Below, one piece after another: positions 1 through 5,817 of a stretch of DNA of 13,522 nt (its first letter is position 1; each line of letters starts with the position of its first letter). The position numbers were made by a program, and so were the translations under genes. Under the pieces are notes generated by a model. It saw only the letters and a list, made by a program, of their open reading frames with translations. It searched no databases and was not told the origin of the DNA. This DNA is from Nitrososphaeraceae archaeon (GTDB lineage Archaea; Thermoproteota; Nitrososphaeria; Nitrososphaerales; Nitrososphaeraceae): the NCBI GenBank assembly GCA_025449515.1, contig JANWJI010000103.1, positions 1 to 13,522 on the forward strand, given 5' to 3'.

Positions 1-68
1 AAGAATAACCTTGATTCATTTTTAGATAGCCTTAGTTCGGTTTGTAGAACGGGTAACGGGTCATTCAT
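1..68 (-). CDS. TrmB-like transcriptional regulator, N-terminus only (partial)
   Basis: An ATG at 68-66 opens a frame that stays open to the window edge (22 codons). The translation ends with L-R-L-S-K-N-E-S-R-L-F, which resembles the first helix of TrmB-family winged-helix regulators, whose N-terminus usually reads like LsxNExxvYlyLl. A TATA-like stretch on the minus strand (94-103) lies about 26 nt upstream of a start near 68-72, as expected for a leaderless archaeal transcript. The DNA-binding domain itself lies outside the window, so the family call rests on a very short match. A plus-strand frame also stays open from the edge to 111 and cannot be fully excluded. Confidence 0.45.
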   Translation of the reverse strand, partial: MNDPLPVLQTELRLSKNESRLF

Positions 69-414
69 TTTTCTACTGAATACAAGCTATTGGATATTAT
101 TTACGACATAGGTATAAAGTTATCGCGAATCAATGAGTTCGTTGTAGAAATTATACCGCAAAGTTTCGGAGACATGAGATATCGAATGAGCATGTAATGT
201 CCTCGAGAGAATGATTGGTATGTCAATACCTTGATAATCTTGCTAAATACTAATTACGCGATAGGATCCGCCACACGATAGTATCGTATATCTTCAGTGC
301 TGCTCTGTCCTTATCGGCGGATTAGAACATGATGTACCACATTGATGACAAATCCACTCTTTAATTAATTAATGTAATACTTTGTCCTTTGGATATTTTG
401 ATCCAAGTGTTTTC
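69..414. other. Intergenic region without a recognisable gene
   Basis: No convincing coding frame was found here. The region contains the minus-strand TATA-like box for the left-edge gene (94-103). It also holds a nested inverted-repeat segment: ATCCGCC at 266-272 pairs with GGCGGAT at 316-322, and between them lies the palindrome ACGATA-G-TATCGT (275-287). The sequence TTAATTAATTAA sits at 361-372. The structure is suggestive but weak, and no function is assigned. Confidence 0.5.
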
Positions 415-1074
415 CTAGTAAGTTACTTGTCCACTTCCAATCTGAGTGCCGAGACCAGTAAAGATCAAGATATTCACCAAAATAACTGATACGACAGTTA
501 ATGATGAAATCATTAACACCCTATACCCTTTGGGTATCATTTGTCTCCTCAACATAGTCAAAAATGATAAGGATAGAAGAGCTGCTATTGATAGCGAAGA
601 AATCATAGTAGCATTGGCAATCATCTTTCCTGCGTAGGATATACCCGGAAAAAAGGTATATGACTGGGAATAAATGCCTATTGAAATAGATGCTACAATA
701 GCTATCGTCAACAATATGAAGAGGTTTCCACGTAGGAAATTCAGTGCGATTGACTTTTTTAGATCCAATTTATGTAGTTCCGGATGCTGATCGGGACGCT
801 GGTCTACCGATTCCGAACATTCATCTTTGCGCACATCAGGAGACTTTATGTCGATTTCTCTAAGAAGTTCCCAACCATCCTGTGTAATGAGATATTGCTT
901 AGAGTCCTTTATTATGTACTTGCCCATTCTTTCCAAATGGTAGTAAATAGAACCAGTCGAGAGACCAGTTGCATCTCTGATTTCTGAGAAACCCGCAGAA
1001 CCTTTACTTCCTGCAATTGCCCTCAATATTTTCAGCCTTGTACGCCTGGCTCGCAGTTGTGTTTCTCCAGTCAA
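415..1074 (-). CDS. Membrane-anchored winged-helix (ArsR-like) DNA-binding protein
   Basis: Predicted 219-residue protein. Residues about 10-75 form an ArsR/MarR-like winged helix: a basic first helix (RARRTRLKILRAI), then SEIRDATGLSTGSIYYHLERM as the helix-turn-helix, then a wing ending in YLITQDGWELL. A charged linker (about 76-107) leads to three hydrophobic segments near 116-136, 150-174 and 184-207, so the DNA-binding domain is probably tethered to the cytoplasmic face of the membrane. The start is TTG, with no upstream ATG or GTG seen. A TATA-like stretch at 1093-1103 is centred about 24 nt upstream, which fits a leaderless mRNA. The ligand and target genes are unknown. Membrane-bound one-component regulators of this layout are common in archaea, but no specific function can be given. 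Confidence 0.8.
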   Translation of the reverse strand: MTGETQLRARRTRLKILRAIAGSKGSAGFSEIRDATGLSTGSIYYHLERMGKYIIKDSKQYLITQDGWELLREIDIKSPDVRKDECSESVDQRPDQHPELHKLDLKKSIALNFLRGNLFILLTIAIVASISIGIYSQSYTFFPGISYAGKMIANATMISSLSIAALLSLSFLTMLRRQMIPKGYRVLMISSLTVVSVILVNILIFTGLGTQIGSGQVTY

Positions 1075-1216
1075 TATCGTTGTTATATCTTGAAATTATT
1101 TATCTGTTTCTAGCTTGCTAGAGTAATCATTAGCGCATTGCCTATGGAATATTTGTAAAGCATCCCTCCATAGTACTTCTGATCCTTGAGTAATGTATCC
1201 ACCACTCGAGTAAGAC

Positions 1217-1221
1217 TTATA
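1217..1221 (+). promoter_or_regulatory. TATA-like box upstream of tRNA-Trp
   Basis: TTATA lies about 38 nt before the 5' end of the tRNA. With the usual archaeal TATA-to-start distance of about 26 nt, transcription would start near 1245, leaving a 12-nt leader to be removed by RNase P. It is a single short match, so this is tentative. Confidence 0.35.
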
Positions 1222-1294
1222 CAGATATGCTTTCGTAACGTAGATCGATGCCACGTGGGGTCGTAGCGAAGTCTGGCATCGCAACGGGCTCCAG

Positions 1295-1326
1295 ATCTTT
1301 AGACTAGGGCTGGTCTTATGGAGGAA
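1295..1326 (+). other. tRNA-Trp intron 1 (canonical position 37/38)
   Basis: The anticodon stem ACGGG/CCCGT is followed by a second helix CTCCA (1289-1293) with TGGAG (1319-1323). Bulges lie at 1294-1296 on the 5' side and 1324-1327 on the 3' side, which is the bulge-helix-bulge layout cut by the archaeal splicing endonuclease. A short inner stem AGAC/GTCT (1301-1304/1313-1316) closes the intron. The last intron base and the first exon base are both A, so the cut could be one or two bases either way. Confidence 0.75.
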
Positions 1327-1348
1327 ACCCGTGGATCAGGGGTTCAAG

Positions 1349-1380
1349 TAAATATGGTAAAAGCACCTATTCAGAACATT
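1349..1380 (+). other. tRNA-Trp intron 2 (non-canonical, T-loop position about 59/60)
   Basis: GTTC (1342-1345) pairs with GAAC (1374-1377) as a 4-bp central helix. It has a 3-nt bulge AAG (1346-1348) on one side and ATT(T) (1378-1381) on the other, flanked by the T-stem. Inside, AATA-(T)-GGT (1351-1358) pairs with ACC-TATT (1365-1371) around the loop AAAAGC. Removing 1349-1380 restores the T-loop TTCAAGT next to the 3' half of the T-stem. Confidence 0.75.
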
Positions 1381-1416
1381 TCCCTTCGGCCCCATACTCT
1401 TAGTTCCTTGAAACAA

Positions 1417-1432
1417 TATCGTTTTTACGATA
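1417..1432 (+). terminator. Hairpin with T-tract, possible tRNA-Trp terminator
   Basis: TATCGT-TTTT-ACGATA is a perfect 6-bp stem with a T4 loop, and its centre reads as a run of five T. It lies 22 nt after the tRNA 3' end. Archaeal RNA polymerase stops at short oligo-T tracts, so this is a reasonable end for the tRNA transcript, though no experimental support can be read from sequence. Confidence 0.35.
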
Positions 1433-1640
1433 GTTGTTCGCAGTAAGATGGCTTCATCTTCCAGTTTAGCAGAAATCCTATTGCTACCCCAGAGTTATCG
1501 AGAGGAATTATGGAGGATCAAATGAACCTGCGGCCTCGAATAAGTGTACCTTAATAGTCTGATAAATTCTACAATATTACCTTACTTGGACCTCGTTCTT
1601 ATCGAATTGAAAGACTTTTAGTAGAGATCTTAATTTATCG

Positions 1641-1650
1641 ATATATAATA
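1641..1650 (+). promoter_or_regulatory. Strong TATA box for the candidate small RNA
   Basis: ATATATAATA is one of the best TATA-box matches in the window. It has no protein-coding start about 26 nt downstream; the predicted start near 1671 falls at the left edge of a more GC-rich, hairpin-forming segment that ends in T7. This is the main reason to suspect a non-coding transcript. Confidence 0.45.
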
Positions 1651-1670
1651 AGGGGCGTTTTTAATGATAA

Positions 1671-1800
1671 CATCCCCATTAGAACGAGATCCCAGTGTCT
1701 AATGAGATGAGCCTCTAGTTTGGCCGTGGGCGAGCAAAATAATTCGAGCCGGAATCACGATCATTGATTGGCATCGTTATTAACCATTGCAGGTTTTTTT
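1671..1800 (+). ncRNA. Candidate small non-coding RNA (unrecognised family)
   Basis: The segment begins about 26 nt after a strong TATA box and ends in seven T (1794-1800). It looks more GC-rich than the flanking intergenic DNA. Predicted stems are ATTAGA/TCTAAT (1678-1683/1698-1703) and ACGAT/ATCGT (1757-1761/1773-1777). No box C/D pair, SRP RNA or RNase P RNA signature was recognised, and no translated frame looks like protein. Promoter, structure and terminator together support a transcript of about 130 nt, but function and family are unknown. Confidence 0.35.
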
Positions 1801-2029
1801 GTAATGATAACTTTTACGTTCTCATAATAGAATGCACTAAAATCGATATTAGTTTTGAAAGCTAATTTAACTATTGATATATCTTCCTATTATGCCTGTA
1901 TCTTTCTATCCAAAAATCTCTTATTACGCTAGCTCCCATAATAAAATTTTGACATAGTCAGATTGATCTATTAGATTCTTCATCTTTAACATCTTTAACC
2001 GGCTAACTTTGTGGATCTTGATATGTAGT
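1801..2029. other. Intergenic region before the small membrane protein
   Basis: AT-rich stretch lying 3' of the minus-strand gene at 2030-2293. It has a 9-nt tandem repeat CATCTTTAA x2 (1981-1998). Two short minus-strand frames in different phases were read (near 1870-1992), but neither resembles a known protein or has start support. Nothing else was seen. Confidence 0.5.
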
Positions 2030-2293
2030 TCATTTCTTTCTATCTTCATAAAATATTCCCAGCCTGAACATCAAAACCCCGGTAGCAATGCATGATAGGG
2101 AAATACACGCATAGCCAGGGTTTATAAGTAACAAAAATGGCTCAGGCGCAGTCGATGAGTAAGTACATTTGGTTGCTGGAACACATTGCTTTATCACTGG
2201 GAAGACAAGGAGTAAGGCTATTAGGATAGCAAACAAGCAAATGCCTACAAAGGAGCATATCGCACCTATCTTGATGATTGCCCCTATGTTCAA
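2030..2293 (-). CDS. Small two-helix membrane protein of unknown function
   Basis: Predicted 87 residues. Two hydrophobic segments lie at about residues 9-33 and 56-80, separated by a roughly 22-residue loop with Cys37 and Cys43, which could form a disulphide if the loop faces outside. The C-terminus is charged (EDRKK). The start is TTG at 2293; a minus-strand AGGTGA Shine-Dalgarno (plus coordinates 2298-2303) lies 4 nt upstream and supports it. There is no TATA box just upstream, but the 202-residue gene ends 31 nt before, so the two are probably one transcript. The family is not recognised. Hydrophobicity and the ribosome-binding site favour a real gene over a chance frame. Confidence 0.65.
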   Translation of the reverse strand: MNIGAIIKIGAICSFVGICLFAILIALLLVFPVIKQCVPATKCTYSSTAPEPFLLLINPGYACISLSCIATGVLMFRLGIFYEDRKK

Positions 2294-2324
2294 AAATTCA
2301 CCTTCTGATGTCCAGCTTCCCGGT

Positions 2325-2933
2325 TCATAGTATAGACCTTAGCCGTTTGATATCCAACGTAACGTATTTGTATGTGGTATTTTTTGAAACTTCAGTGAAG
2401 CGTTCATTATAATAGAGGTATGGTAGTCCTTCATGTAGGTGCCGATTCCATAAATCGTGAACTGCCTCAAAATACTCTTTTCTCTTATTTCCTTTGGTTC
2501 TCAACACCTCGTGAGATATTAAATGCGAAACCTTCGGACAGTTGACATCAGCAAAATATTTGGATCTCATCGAGTCTACGCATGCATTATCTGGTCTCTT
2601 CCATTCCACCATGCCGAAGTTATCTGCACTGTACCCTTCTGTTACACAATCAGTCCAAAAAGGCTTGAAGTAAGCCAGATAAAAGTGATATACATTACTG
2701 CCTCTTTCCTTATGGTCTCGCATAAGATATGCAACTGACATCCTGTCGAAAAGCTTGCCAGGTACAACAGGTAAGATATCTGCTTGAAGATTAAAATCAA
2801 TATTAAATAGTCGCCTTATCCACCAATGAAAGAATCTTGCCATCGAATAGACATAATCCCAATCAGTTTTCTCTCTTTCTTGCCATTCATTGTGCTTGGA
2901 TACATATATGAAGAAAAGCTTTTGCACGGCCAA
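2325..2933 (-). CDS. Uncharacterised 202-residue protein with an HExxR-like motif
   Basis: No family was recognised. The protein looks soluble and is rich in aromatic residues and His. Residues 137-148 read HLISHEVLRTKG, which matches the zincin pattern HExxHxxG except that Arg145 replaces the second His. More His residues follow at 159, 165 and 167, then a Tyr-rich LPYLYYNERF. It could be a degenerate metallopeptidase-like fold or an unrelated metal-binding protein; this is inference from a short motif. The start is TTG at 2933, and a TATA-like ATTTTAAAT (minus, near 2955-2963) is centred 26 nt upstream, fitting a leaderless mRNA. It probably leads a two-gene transcript with the downstream membrane protein. 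Confidence 0.7.
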   Translation of the reverse strand: MAVQKLFFIYVSKHNEWQEREKTDWDYVYSMARFFHWWIRRLFNIDFNLQADILPVVPGKLFDRMSVAYLMRDHKERGSNVYHFYLAYFKPFWTDCVTEGYSADNFGMVEWKRPDNACVDSMRSKYFADVNCPKVSHLISHEVLRTKGNKRKEYFEAVHDLWNRHLHEGLPYLYYNERFTEVSKNTTYKYVTLDIKRLRSIL

Positions 2934-3080
2934 CGTTCAATATTACATCATTTGATTTAAAATTGTAAGGGTATCAAGGAGAATTCACAATCGCACTCTA
3001 TATTGAGATGGCCCATACTTGGTTTATAGTAGTAGTACTCTTTAATTCTTAGCAGTGCTAAAGAAGATGAATTGTTAATA

Positions 3081-3731
3081 CTACGAATTACGATAGACTG
3101 CGGAATAAGTTTGCCTCCATTTTGAGGCATATCTACTAGATGAAGGCAAATTCATATGATGATCCCAATGCGCAAAAACATACCTCCATTGCTTATTCGT
3201 TGCCTTGCTTATACCTACCCTCGACGAGACAAGTACTGCTGGTGGTATGATACCATTTTTAACAATAATTGAATTTGGAACTGTTACGTCTATACCATTG
3301 TCATTCATTCCGATATTTAGGGCCTGTGTCAGCCTTCCTGGACCACTGGCAATTAAGAACGGATCATCGGTAGCGCGGAATCTCCTCATTATCGATAACC
3401 CTTCTAAAGGCTCAATACCCCTAATAAGTACAGCTCCGGCAGGGTGATCTGTTGAGTGGGCTGTTATATTGAAACAAAAATGGGTACCATATGAAAGATA
3501 TACATAGGCCCTTCCAACGTCTCCAAACATCATTGAATTTCTTACGCTGACACCCCTAAATGCATGGCTAGCTTCATCGTCTGCAGATCCGTATGCTTCG
3601 ACCTCAACAATTATACCGCTCAAAATATGTGGCGAGGTTCCGCTAAGCATACGTACCAATTTCTTCCCTATCAATTTTTTAGCCACATCTTGAGTTGGCT
3701 GCGCATAAAAGCTATGGCTCAATATATTCAA
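3081..3731 (-). CDS. DNA-3-methyladenine glycosylase (AAG/MPG family)
   Basis: Excises alkylated and deaminated purines from DNA as the first step of base-excision repair. The 216 residues cover the whole AAG fold (PF02245). VEVEAY (42-47) carries the general-base Glu45 (human Glu125) and Tyr47 (human Tyr127). DDEASH ends in His56 (human His136). RNSMMF (64-69) and YVYLSYGTHFCFN (76-88) carry the base-flipping Tyr81 (human Tyr162) and Asn88 (human Asn169), and IRGIEPLEG and SGPGRL follow. All key residues are kept. No ATG or GTG is available: an in-frame TAG lies a few codons upstream of TTG 3731, and a second TTG is at 3722. The gene stands alone on minus. AAG proteins are patchy in archaea, so gain by transfer is possible, but composition looks like the neighbours. 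Confidence 0.95.
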   Translation of the reverse strand: MNILSHSFYAQPTQDVAKKLIGKKLVRMLSGTSPHILSGIIVEVEAYGSADDEASHAFRGVSVRNSMMFGDVGRAYVYLSYGTHFCFNITAHSTDHPAGAVLIRGIEPLEGLSIMRRFRATDDPFLIASGPGRLTQALNIGMNDNGIDVTVPNSIIVKNGIIPPAVLVSSRVGISKATNKQWRYVFAHWDHHMNLPSSSRYASKWRQTYSAVYRNS

Positions 3732-3778
3732 ATTTAGCCCGACCTACAAATTTGGCTTTTGAGATCATGCGGGAGAAA

Positions 3779-3795
3779 AATCCATTTCGAGGATT
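3779..3795. repeat. Short hairpin between the glycosylase and kinase genes
   Basis: AATCC/GGATT (3779-3783/3791-3795) form a 5-bp stem with a 7-nt loop. It lies 3' of the minus-strand kinase, so it could be a transcript-end structure. The size resembles a tRNA T-arm, but the loop lacks the conserved T-loop bases on both strands. Confidence 0.25.
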
Positions 3796-3862
3796 GTCAG
3801 TCTTGCTTCGGGTCAACCTTGTAGTGGACATACGTAAACGACATTAAAAAATACGTGGTAGA

Positions 3863-4756
3863 TCAAAGTCTGACTAGGTCAAGATATTTCTTGTACCTCA
3901 AATTGATATCTTCCCTAGTTATGTTTAGAAGCCTCCTTACACCAAAGTCTTCCACAGCAAAAGAGCCCATAACATTCCCATAAACGACTGCTTCTCGCAT
4001 AATATCGGAATCTACATTGCTATTTGAAGCTACATGTCCTAAAAAGCCGCCCGCAAATGAATCTCCAGCTCCTGTAGGATCTACGACTTCCTCTAAAGGA
4101 TAGCCAGGTGTTGGAAATATAATGTTATCTCGTAAAAAAAGCGAGCCATGTTCACCCTTCTTAATGATTACAAATTCTGTTCCGAAAGACAAAATTGTTC
4201 TTGCACATTTGATAAGATTGGCTGATCCGCAAAGTAATCTGGCTTCTTCATCGTTAATGACAACCCCATCAACGCTATTCATCATATCTATTACTTCATC
4301 GCGTCTATTTCGAATCCAGTACTCCATCGTATCGCACATTGTCATCGTAGGCGACAAAAAGTTAGAGAGCAGTCGGACATTTTGCACGGGGTCATTATTA
4401 GCAAGATATAGGTGTTTAGGACTTGGATAACCTGGAGGTAAGACTGGATCAAAATTAGCTGCGACATTTAATTCGGTCTTGTTAGTCGTTCTATGCGACA
4501 GATCATAGTCGTACGAGGAATCATAATGGAATGTACTGCCTTCCTTGGTTACTAGTCCGCGCATATCCAATTTCGTTTGAAGAATAGATCTGTATTCTGG
4601 GGGAAAATCTGAACCTACGATTCCTATAAGAGAGGTCTCCACAAAGTGACAAGCTGACAGCGATGCATACGTCGCGGCTCCTCCTAAAATCCTTGTCTGA
4701 GTGTTAAACGGGGTTCTAGTGGTATCTAATGCAACACTTCCAAATACACTTAGCAC
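3863..4756 (-). CDS. PfkB-family carbohydrate/nucleoside kinase
   Basis: ATP-dependent kinase of the ribokinase superfamily; 297 residues is the usual length. The N-terminal FGSVALDTT and GGAATYAS (25-32) form the substrate-side region with the Gly-Gly signature. N168-D-E-E171 is the NxxE motif that helps bind Mg-ATP. IKKGEHGS (198-205) is the usual strand-turn, and DPTGAGDSFAGGFLG (226-240) is the second PfkB signature with catalytic base Asp232 and the anion hole GAGD. The start is GTG at 4756, with an in-frame stop directly upstream. Which sugar or nucleoside it phosphorylates cannot be told from sequence; ribose or a nucleoside are the likeliest in archaea. It is divergent from ubiX, and the 77-bp gap contains the 12-nt palindrome CTCTTTAAAGAG (4769-4780). 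Confidence 0.92.
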   Translation of the reverse strand: MLSVFGSVALDTTRTPFNTQTRILGGAATYASLSACHFVETSLIGIVGSDFPPEYRSILQTKLDMRGLVTKEGSTFHYDSSYDYDLSHRTTNKTELNVAANFDPVLPPGYPSPKHLYLANNDPVQNVRLLSNFLSPTMTMCDTMEYWIRNRRDEVIDMMNSVDGVVINDEEARLLCGSANLIKCARTILSFGTEFVIIKKGEHGSLFLRDNIIFPTPGYPLEEVVDPTGAGDSFAGGFLGHVASNSNVDSDIMREAVVYGNVMGSFAVEDFGVRRLLNITREDINLRYKKYLDLVRL

Positions 4757-4768
4757 TCAATATCCGTA

Positions 4769-4780
4769 CTCTTTAAAGAG
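4769..4780. promoter_or_regulatory. Palindrome in the pfkB-ubiX divergent promoter region
   Basis: CTCTTTAAAGAG is a perfect 12-nt inverted repeat, 14 nt upstream of the kinase start. It may be an operator or part of the kinase promoter, since TTTAAA itself resembles a TATA box. No regulator can be assigned. Confidence 0.35.
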
Positions 4781-4797
4781 GATTAAAGTATGGGCAG

Positions 4798-4808
4798 TTA
4801 TATATATT
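4798..4808 (+). promoter_or_regulatory. TATA box of ubiX
   Basis: TTATATATATT is centred about 31 nt before the ubiX ATG. Transcription would start near 4829, giving at most a 5-nt leader. Confidence 0.55.
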
Positions 4809-4833
4809 CTTTAGTAAATTTATAATCTATCCT

Positions 4834-5391
4834 ATGAGACTAATAGTCGCAATAACTGGTAGTTCTGGAGTAATTTACGGCATAAAAATGTTAGAATGTC
4901 TTAGGGCCTTGAAAGTCGAGACTCATCTAGTAGTGAGTGAATGGGGTGAAAAAAACATTGAAATAGAGACTGAAAAAAGTGTTAGCTATGTGAGAGCATT
5001 GGCTAGTGCATGTTATGATAGCAAGAACATGGCAGCTTCCATCTCAAGCGGGTCGTTTAAGACCGATGGCATGGGAATAGTTCCCTGCAGTATGAAGACA
5101 TTATCTAGCATTGCCAATGGTTATGATGACGGCCTAATTTCTAGAGCAGCCAGCGTTTGCATTAAGGAATCACGAAAACTGGTACTCGTTCCCAGGGAGA
5201 CGCCCCTTTCCAAAATTCATATCGAAAATATGAGAACGCTAGTCGACGTCGGAGTCACCATCTTGCCAGCCACACCTGGATTTTATCAAAGACCCAAGAC
5301 TATCGATGATATGATAGCCCACATTGTCGGAAAGGTCTTGGATCAGTTCTCCATAAGTCATGATCTATATCGACGGTGGTCAGGAGAATGA
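4834..5391 (+). CDS. ubiX: UbiX flavin prenyltransferase
   Basis: Joins a dimethylallyl group to FMN to make prenylated FMN, the cofactor of UbiD-type decarboxylases. Full length at 185 residues with a Rossmann-like fold. FMN-binding segments are TGSSG (8-12), SEWGEK (35-40), PCSMKTLSSIA (84-94) and VPRETPLS (119-126). From family knowledge of Pseudomonas UbiX, Lys111, Arg121, Glu122, Tyr151 and Trp182 line up without gaps with Lys129, Arg139, Glu140, Tyr169 and Trp200. Lys167 stands where that enzyme has Arg185, a conservative change in the phosphate-binding set. The start is ATG with a TATA box, probably near-leaderless. No ubiD is in the window. In archaea the likeliest client is the UbiD-type decarboxylase of the modified mevalonate pathway. 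Confidence 0.96.
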   Translation: MRLIVAITGSSGVIYGIKMLECLRALKVETHLVVSEWGEKNIEIETEKSVSYVRALASACYDSKNMAASISSGSFKTDGMGIVPCSMKTLSSIANGYDDGLISRAASVCIKESRKLVLVPRETPLSKIHIENMRTLVDVGVTILPATPGFYQRPKTIDDMIAHIVGKVLDQFSISHDLYRRWSGE

Positions 5392-5491
5392 TCTTCCTGT
5401 TAAGCAAGTTTATGTATCACGCCTAGGGAACGCTCGGACGTTGGACGAGTATGCAGACCTTCGACATCTAAACGCAGTCAGTCAGATTTAA
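5360..5491 (+). CDS. Possible 43-residue small protein overlapping the end of ubiX
   Basis: An ATG at 5360, in the +1 frame relative to ubiX, opens a 43-codon frame ending in TAA at 5489-5491; the first 32 nt overlap ubiX. The translation is protein-like, with a hydrophilic stretch reading QVYVSRLGNARTLDEYADL and ending HLNAVSQI. No Shine-Dalgarno was seen, so expression would rely on coupling to ubiX termination. It may be a real small protein, or a remnant of a longer downstream gene. The family is unknown, and a chance frame cannot be excluded. Confidence 0.35.
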   Translation: MIYIDGGQENDLPVKQVYVSRLGNARTLDEYADLRHLNAVSQI

Positions 5492-5817
5492 GTTTTATAT
5501 TTCAAATTATTCCTCTAGTTCAACATTTCGTAATTGGAGCTCCCTTACATAGATGATTGTAATATGCCTTTCCTAAATCGCGTACTCCAATGGGTATACC
5601 ATACGTAAATTGCGGGTTACTCCGCGAAAACTATCAACAATTTCAGTGATACAACAATTAAGGAATTTTCTATACTTCCACAATTACTGATAAATGCGGC
5701 CAAATAATGGTCTTCAAATAATCAAATAATCACGGGTGCGCTGCACTAAAATATAGTCAAATTATCCAATGCTCAAAATTCACAATGTACCTAATCATCG
5801 AGTCTTTATACATTAAA
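5492..5817. other. Convergent intergenic region (ubiX side / KH gene side)
   Basis: No further gene was seen. It contains an 8-nt palindrome GGTATACC (5593-5600), the GC hairpin GCGG-GTTACT-CCGC (5612-5625) and a short GTGC/GCAC stem near 5736. Since genes converge here, these may be transcript-end structures. Confidence 0.45.

Larger units (their letters stand above)
1257..1394 (+). tRNA. tRNA-Trp (CCA) with two introns
   Basis: Acceptor strand GGGGTCG (1257-1263) pairs with CGGCCCC (1387-1393) with one G-U pair; the discriminator is A1394. The D-stem is GCGA/TCGC (1266-1269/1279-1282), with A14, G18-G19 and A21 present. The anticodon stem ACGGG/CCCGT is 1284-1288/1328-1332, and the anticodon CCA is 1291-1293. 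The T-stem AGGGG (1338-1342) pairs with CCCTT (1382-1386) with one G-U pair. The conserved T8, G15-C48, G53-C61 and TTCAAGT T-loop are all present. This cloverleaf forms only after removing about 32 nt from the anticodon loop (near 1295-1326, canonical position 37/38) and about 32 nt from the T-loop (near 1349-1380, position about 59/60), giving a 74-nt mature tRNA without encoded CCA. Both junctions can fold into bulge-helix-bulge-like structures. Exact splice points are uncertain by 1-2 nt. Confidence 0.85.
1395..1670. other. Intergenic region after tRNA-Trp
   Basis: No protein-like frame with a start codon was found. It contains the hairpin that may end the tRNA transcript (1417-1432) and the strong TATA box of the candidate small RNA (1641-1650). 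A minus-strand open frame near 1340-1500 has no good start and runs into the tRNA, so it was not called. Confidence 0.5.

Noticed and set aside
1..111. Plus-strand frame open from the window edge
   Set aside because: It has no family resemblance, while the opposite strand has an ATG, a TATA-like box and a TrmB-like start. It cannot be fully excluded.
1096..1284. 62-codon minus-strand frame
   Set aside because: It runs antisense through the 5' half of tRNA-Trp and the tRNA promoter, and it lacks protein-like composition.
1338..1353. tRNA-Trp broken at its T-arm, as at an integration (att) site or in a pseudogene
   Set aside because: The missing T-stem and acceptor strands are found at 1382-1394, and the junction folds as a bulge-helix-bulge. 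An intron explains it better, and no integrase is seen.
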